Of a DNA stretch of 9,403 nt, positions 5,742 to 9,403 are shown piece after piece (position 1 is the first letter of the stretch; each line of letters begins with the position of its first letter). Where the stretch lies: positions 1-9,403 of the forward strand of contig DASTCC010000138.1 in assembly GCA_035711465.1 (NCBI GenBank), in the 5' to 3' direction. A model generated the notes under the pieces. That model ran no database searches. It saw nothing but the letters and a program-made list of their open reading frames with translations, and was not told the origin of the DNA. The translations under genes and the position numbers were made by a program. Source of the stretch: DASTCC01 sp035711465. Lineage in GTDB: Bacteria; Acidobacteriota; Vicinamibacteria; Vicinamibacterales; SCN-69-37.

Positions 5742-8165
5742 CTATCTTCCCAGCGCCGTGGCCGGCGCAATCCGCGCCGCACGGCGAGCCGGAATGTATG
5801 CCGCGGCCACTGCCGCCAGTCCCAGTCCCACGGCCGCGAGGCCGAACGTCACGAGATCCCACCCGGGCACGTTGAACAACAGGCGTTCGATCAATCTCCC
5901 CATCATCAGCGAGCCGGCGATGCCGATCGCCAGGCCGAGCATCGCCAGCCGGGCGCCCTGCCACACCACCATGCCGATCACACCGCGCGGCGATGCGCCG
6001 AGCGCCAGGCGCACGCCGATCTCCTGGGTCCGCTGCGACACCGCGTAGGCCATGACGCCGTAGACGCCGACCACCGCGAGCAGCGCCGCGACCGTCGCGA
6101 AGATCGCCAGCAGCGTCGCCTGCAGGCGTGGCTGCGCGACCGTGTTGGCGATCGCCCGCGCCATCGTCCGGACGTTGACCAGCGGCTGATTCGGATCGAT
6201 CTCGCGGATTGCTGCCCGCACCGACGCGGCGACGTCCTCGGGCGCGCCCGTCGTGCGCACGACCAGGAACGTATTGCGATACATCCCGGCCAGGATCGGG
6301 TCGGGGTACTGCGCGTAGGGCACGAACATCTCGGCCTTCGAGCCAGCTTCGAACGACTGCTTGACGTCGGCGACGACGCCGACAATCTCCATTTGCGGAA
6401 AGCCCGGATCCGGCTCGGTGCCGAGCTGAATGCGCTCGCCGATGGCGTCGCGATCCGGAAAGAACTGCCGCGCCATCGACTCGTTGATCACGACGACGCG
6501 CGCCGCGCCTTCGCGGTCGGCGCCGGCGAGCATCCGTCCCTGGCGGAGCGGCACGCCGATCGTCTCGAGGTAGCCGGCCGAGACCGCTCGGTAGCCGGCC
6601 ATGACGTAGTCATCCGGTCCGCGCGGCGGCTGGGAGGCGCGGTTGAAGTGAATCGTCGCCCCACCGCCGGCCATCGGCAGCATCGTCGTCGTCGCCGCGC
6701 CGCGAACGCCCGGCAGCGCCCGGGCCTTCTCGATCACCCGCTCGACCGCGGCCGTGCGCGTGGCGTTCTCCCGATAGGTCAGCGGCGAGAGCGGCAGGTC
6801 GACGATCAGCAGGCTGGTCGGATCGAAACCAGGTTCGGTTCGCGTGAGGGCGGAGAAGCTGCGCAGCAGCAGGCCGGCGCCGACGAGCAGGACCAAAGCG
6901 AGCGCGATCTCGGCGACGACGAGCGCCGAACCAAGGCGGCGATGGCCGGCGCCGCCCGCGCCGCTGCCCCGTCCGTCCTGACCCAACGCGTCGCGAATGT
7001 CGAAGCGGGTCGCCTGCATCGCCGGGGCCAGTCCGAAGACGACGCCGGTTCCGAGCGCGAGCGCCATCGCAAACATCGCGATAGGCCACACCATGCCGAG
7101 TGTCTGCGCGCGCGGCAAACCCATGACCAGCGATCCCGACAGGAACGAGAGCGCCCACCAGCCGATCAGCAGGCCGGCCACACCGCCGAGTGCGGCGAGG
7201 ACGACGCTCTCGACGAGGAGCTGGCGGACGATGCGCGCGCGGCCGGCGCCGAGCGCGGTACGTACCGCGATCTCCTTCTGGCGGCCGACGGCGCGCGCCA
7301 GCAGCAGGTTGGCGATGTTGGCGCAGGCGATCAGCAGCACGAACGCGACCGCACCGACGAGCATCAGCAGCGCCGGCCGGACGTTCTGCACGATCTGATC
7401 GTCGATGCGGGTGACGAGCGCACGGGTGTTGCGATTCGAGTCGGGATACTCCCGCTCGAGCTGGAGCGAGATGGCCTCGAGATCCGCGCGCGCGGCATCG
7501 ATCGAGACGCCCGGCTTCAGCCTGGCGATCGGAAAGATGCCCGGGTGCCAGCCGCGATCGTCGGGCAGCGTCGCGGCCCACGGCCCGAACGGCACGTAGA
7601 TGTCCGCGGGCGCGAACAGCTCGAACCGCGGCGGCAGAACGCCGACGACCGTGTAGGGCCGGTTGTCGAGCGTCAGCGTCTGGCCGACGGGGTCGGCGTC
7701 GCCGAAGCGGCGGGCACGGTAGGCGTCGCTCACGACCGCGACGCCGGCCGCGCCGGGCCGGTCGTCGGTCTCGGAGAAGCCGCGGCCCCTCGCCGGAGTG
7801 ACGCCGAGCAGCGGCAGCAGCGACGCGGTGATCATCTTGACCGGCACGCGTTCGGGATCGGGCCCGCCGGTGACGGTCATTGCCGTCGTCCGCATCGCGC
7901 CCATCGCCGCGAACGACTGGCTGCGCGTCCGCCAGTCGTCGTAGTTGAACCGCGTCACCGACGCCGACGGAAACTGCGGCGTGCGCTCGTTGAGGATCAC
8001 GACGCGCGACGGGTCGTCGTAGGGCAGCGGATTGAGGAGCACCGTGTAGATCACCGTGAACACCGCGGTGTTGGCGCCGATGCCGAGCGCCAGCGTGAGG
8101 ATCGCGACGGTCGCGAACGCCGGACGAGTGCGAAGCTGCCGCAGCGCGAGACCAACGCTCTTCAT
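5742..8165 (-). CDS. ADOP-family permease 2 (FtsX/MacB-like, duplicated)
   Basis: The product is 807 aa, with ATG at 8165-8163 and TAG at 5744-5742. Two MacB/FtsX units run in tandem. Unit one has a helix at ~17-40 (ILTLALGIGANTAVFTVIY), a periplasmic domain at ~45-260 and helices at ~264-290, 318-345 and 358-381. Unit two has a helix at ~412-436, a periplasmic domain at ~440-675 and helices at ~683-708, 736-757 and 771-791. Both coupling segments are canonical: RQKEIAVRTALGAGRARIV (295-313) and RTQEIGVRLALGASPRGVI (712-730). The protein ends in the family-typical PARRAARIAPATALGR. It has the same fold as ADOP 1, but the sequence differs widely outside these motifs, so this is not a recent local duplication. 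No ATPase is nearby and the substrate is unknown. No clear Shine-Dalgarno precedes the ATG. A TTGCTAG heptamer lies just upstream at 8175-8181 (minus), also seen upstream of ADOP 1. Confidence 0.92.
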   Translation of the reverse strand: MKSVGLALRQLRTRPAFATVAILTLALGIGANTAVFTVIYTVLLNPLPYDDPSRVVILNERTPQFPSASVTRFNYDDWRTRSQSFAAMGAMRTTAMTVTGGPDPERVPVKMITASLLPLLGVTPARGRGFSETDDRPGAAGVAVVSDAYRARRFGDADPVGQTLTLDNRPYTVVGVLPPRFELFAPADIYVPFGPWAATLPDDRGWHPGIFPIARLKPGVSIDAARADLEAISLQLEREYPDSNRNTRALVTRIDDQIVQNVRPALLMLVGAVAFVLLIACANIANLLLARAVGRQKEIAVRTALGAGRARIVRQLLVESVVLAALGGVAGLLIGWWALSFLSGSLVMGLPRAQTLGMVWPIAMFAMALALGTGVVFGLAPAMQATRFDIRDALGQDGRGSGAGGAGHRRLGSALVVAEIALALVLLVGAGLLLRSFSALTRTEPGFDPTSLLIVDLPLSPLTYRENATRTAAVERVIEKARALPGVRGAATTTMLPMAGGGATIHFNRASQPPRGPDDYVMAGYRAVSAGYLETIGVPLRQGRMLAGADREGAARVVVINESMARQFFPDRDAIGERIQLGTEPDPGFPQMEIVGVVADVKQSFEAGSKAEMFVPYAQYPDPILAGMYRNTFLVVRTTGAPEDVAASVRAAIREIDPNQPLVNVRTMARAIANTVAQPRLQATLLAIFATVAALLAVVGVYGVMAYAVSQRTQEIGVRLALGASPRGVIGMVVWQGARLAMLGLAIGIAGSLMMGRLIERLLFNVPGWDLVTFGLAAVGLGLAAVAAAYIPARRAARIAPATALGR

Positions 8166-8245
8166 GGCAGAAGCCTAGCAAACCGTCGGCGCGCACGGGC
8201 GGAGCCGGCAATCGCGCTGGGACGAATGTCGGGGCGAAGTCAGTT

Positions 8246-8273
8246 GTCGATGCTGCCGCGGCGTATCATCGAC
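8246..8273 (+). promoter_or_regulatory. Inverted repeat and -10-like box at the start of the phosphoesterase operon
   Basis: GTCGATG at 8246-8252 and CATCGAC at 8267-8273 are exact reverse complements around 14 bases that contain the palindrome GCCGCGGC (8255-8262). TATCAT at 8264-8269 matches the -10 consensus at 5 of 6 and overlaps the right arm; no good -35 sits at 16-18 bases. If the box is used, transcription would start within a base or two of the ATG at 8278, giving a nearly leaderless message. The dyad could be an operator or, if transcription starts further left, a leader hairpin. Confidence 0.35.
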
Positions 8274-8277
8274 CTGC

Positions 8278-9030
8278 ATGCCGAATCGCGTCGCGGCGCT
8301 CTACGACATCCACGGCAACCTGCCGGCGCTCGAGGCCGTGCTCGGCGAAGTGGCGGCGCTCGGCGTCGGTCGCGTCGTCGTCGGCGGCGACGTTATGCCC
8401 GGGCCGATGCCGGTCGAGTGTCTCGACGCGCTCGCCGCAGTTGGCGTCCCCGTCGATTACATCGCCGGCAACGGCGAGTCGGCGGTGCTCGCCGCGATCG
8501 AAGGACGCGAGCTGCCGCGGATGCCGGAGTCGGCCGCGGAAGGCGTGCGCTGGGTCGGCCGGGCGCTGCGCCCGGATCAATCCAATCGCATCCGGACCTG
8601 GCCGCTGACGCATGCGCTCGACGTCGTCGGCGTCGGCCGTGTGCTCTTCTGCCACGCGACGCCGCGCAACAACACCGAGATCTTCACGCGTCAGACGCCC
8701 GATGCCGCCGTGGCTGGCGCGCTCGCCGGCGTGGCCGCCGACGTCGTCGTCTGCGGCCACACCCACATGCAGCACGATCGCCGCGTCGGCACGATTCGCG
8801 TCGTCAACGCCGGCAGCATCGGCATGCCGTTCGGCCGCACCGGCGCCGACTGGCTGCTGCTCGGTCCCGGTGTCGAGTTGCGCCACACGACGTACGACCT
8901 CACGGCCGCGGCCGGACAGCTGCGCGCCACGAGCTTCCCCGCCGTGGACGAGTTCACGTCGAAGTACGTCCTCGATTCACCTGCGGAGGAAGCGATGCTG
9001 GCGATGTTCAAGACCGCGGAGATCTCGTAG
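8278..9030 (+). CDS. Calcineurin-like metallophosphoesterase (YfcE/MJ0936-type)
   Basis: The product is 250 aa, a usual length for single-domain bacterial members. The two-metal phosphoesterase motifs appear in order: D10-x-H12 (YDIHGN), GGD with D38, GN with N65 (in GNGE), H126 (FCHATP) and GHTH with H161 and H163. All expected metal ligands are present, so the enzyme should be active as a phosphomonoesterase or phosphodiesterase in the cytoplasm. Substrate cannot be inferred. There is no signal peptide or membrane helix. No Shine-Dalgarno is seen before the ATG; the start is supported because the first catalytic motif begins eight residues in, as in relatives. The stop is 2 bases before the DUF488 start, so the two genes are likely co-transcribed. 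It is divergent from ADOP 2 across 112 bases. Confidence 0.88.
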   Translation: MPNRVAALYDIHGNLPALEAVLGEVAALGVGRVVVGGDVMPGPMPVECLDALAAVGVPVDYIAGNGESAVLAAIEGRELPRMPESAAEGVRWVGRALRPDQSNRIRTWPLTHALDVVGVGRVLFCHATPRNNTEIFTRQTPDAAVAGALAGVAADVVVCGHTHMQHDRRVGTIRVVNAGSIGMPFGRTGADWLLLGPGVELRHTTYDLTAAAGQLRATSFPAVDEFTSKYVLDSPAEEAMLAMFKTAEIS

Positions 9031-9032
9031 TC

Positions 9033-9403
9033 ATGCCGCTCCGCATCGTCCGGCTCGGTTCGCCGCGTGCCACGGACGAAGGCGTGCGACTCGGGACCGT
9101 GCGGCATCTGCCGCGCGGTGTGAAGAAGTCGCGCTATGCCGCCGACGACTGGTTCGATGTGTGGCTGCCGAACCTGGCGCCGAGCGCGGAGCTCGTCGGC
9201 GCGGTCAGGAGCGGCGCGCTGCCCTGGCGCACGTTCGTGGCTCGATACGAACGCGAGATGGCCCGGCCCGAGAACCGGCGCGTGCTCGAGGCGCTCGCGG
9301 CGCTCTCACACCAGGCGAATTTCTCGGTCGGCTGCTACTGCGAGGACGAGTCGCGCTGCCACCGCGGCGTGCTCGGCCGCCTTCTCGCCGGCCACGGCGC
9401 CCG
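9033..9403 (+). CDS. DUF488 / YeaO-like protein (3' truncated)
   Basis: ATG at 9033 opens a frame that stays open to the window end, giving 123 residues. The N-terminal half resembles YeaO: GVRLGTVRHLPRGVKKSRYAADDW, then LPNLAPSAELV and a WRTFVARYEREM helix. The C-terminal half has the DUF488 signature CYCEDESRCHR (C101, C103, C109, H110, R111) followed by a GVLGRLL helix. Small members of the family are about this long, so probably only a short C-terminal piece is missing. The function is unknown; the clustered Cys/His suggest a metal-binding or redox role, which is inference. A GGAG at 9018-9021 inside the upstream gene's last codons lies 11 bases before the start. The 2-base gap to the phosphoesterase indicates one operon. 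Confidence 0.8.
   Translation, partial: MPLRIVRLGSPRATDEGVRLGTVRHLPRGVKKSRYAADDWFDVWLPNLAPSAELVGAVRSGALPWRTFVARYEREMARPENRRVLEALAALSHQANFSVGCYCEDESRCHRGVLGRLLAGHGA

Noticed and set aside
5722..5742. Intrinsic terminator at the convergent junction
   Set aside because: The stem is short and has no T-run in either direction, so only a low-confidence structural note is kept.
6610..8211. 533-residue minus-strand frame overlapping ADOP 2
   Set aside because: It is a different frame of the same strand as the permease, extremely Arg-rich, and lacks membrane segments.

Overview
The window is GC-rich, densely coding bacterial DNA with strongly G/C-ending codons. Two ~805-residue permeases of the duplicated FtsX/MacB type (acidobacterial duplicated orphan permeases, ADOP) lie in one 9.4 kb stretch. 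Together with an acidobacterial-looking glycosyltransferase C-terminus and a secreted M24 peptidase, they point to Acidobacteriota, perhaps a Vicinamibacteria-like soil lineage. The taxonomic call is inference from gene content; no rRNA, tRNA, mobile element or CRISPR array is visible.

Layout, left to right. (1) The C-terminal end of a probable GT39-type membrane glycosyltransferase on +, cut by the window start. (2) A 256-base non-annotated gap. (3) A ChrB-type chromate-resistance/regulator protein on -. (4) A 70-base divergent control region holding a perfect 16-bp AT-rich palindrome. (5) ADOP permease 1 on +. (6) A secreted M24-family (Xaa-Pro aminopeptidase-like) metallopeptidase on +, with its own candidate promoter. 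(7) A 60-base convergent junction. (8) ADOP permease 2 on -. (9) A 112-base divergent region with a 7-bp inverted repeat just before the next start codon. (10) A metallophosphoesterase on +, followed 2 bases later by (11) a YeaO-like DUF488 gene that runs off the window end.

How they may work together: the last two genes look like one operon. ChrB and ADOP 1 share a divergent promoter region, so a single regulator, possibly ChrB itself, could control both. The two ADOPs have no ATPase partner in the window, as is usual for that family. The rest reads as separate transcription units. No new multi-gene defence or mobile system is evident. The points most worth following up are the ChrB/ADOP pair with its palindrome, and the dyad over the start of the phosphoesterase operon.
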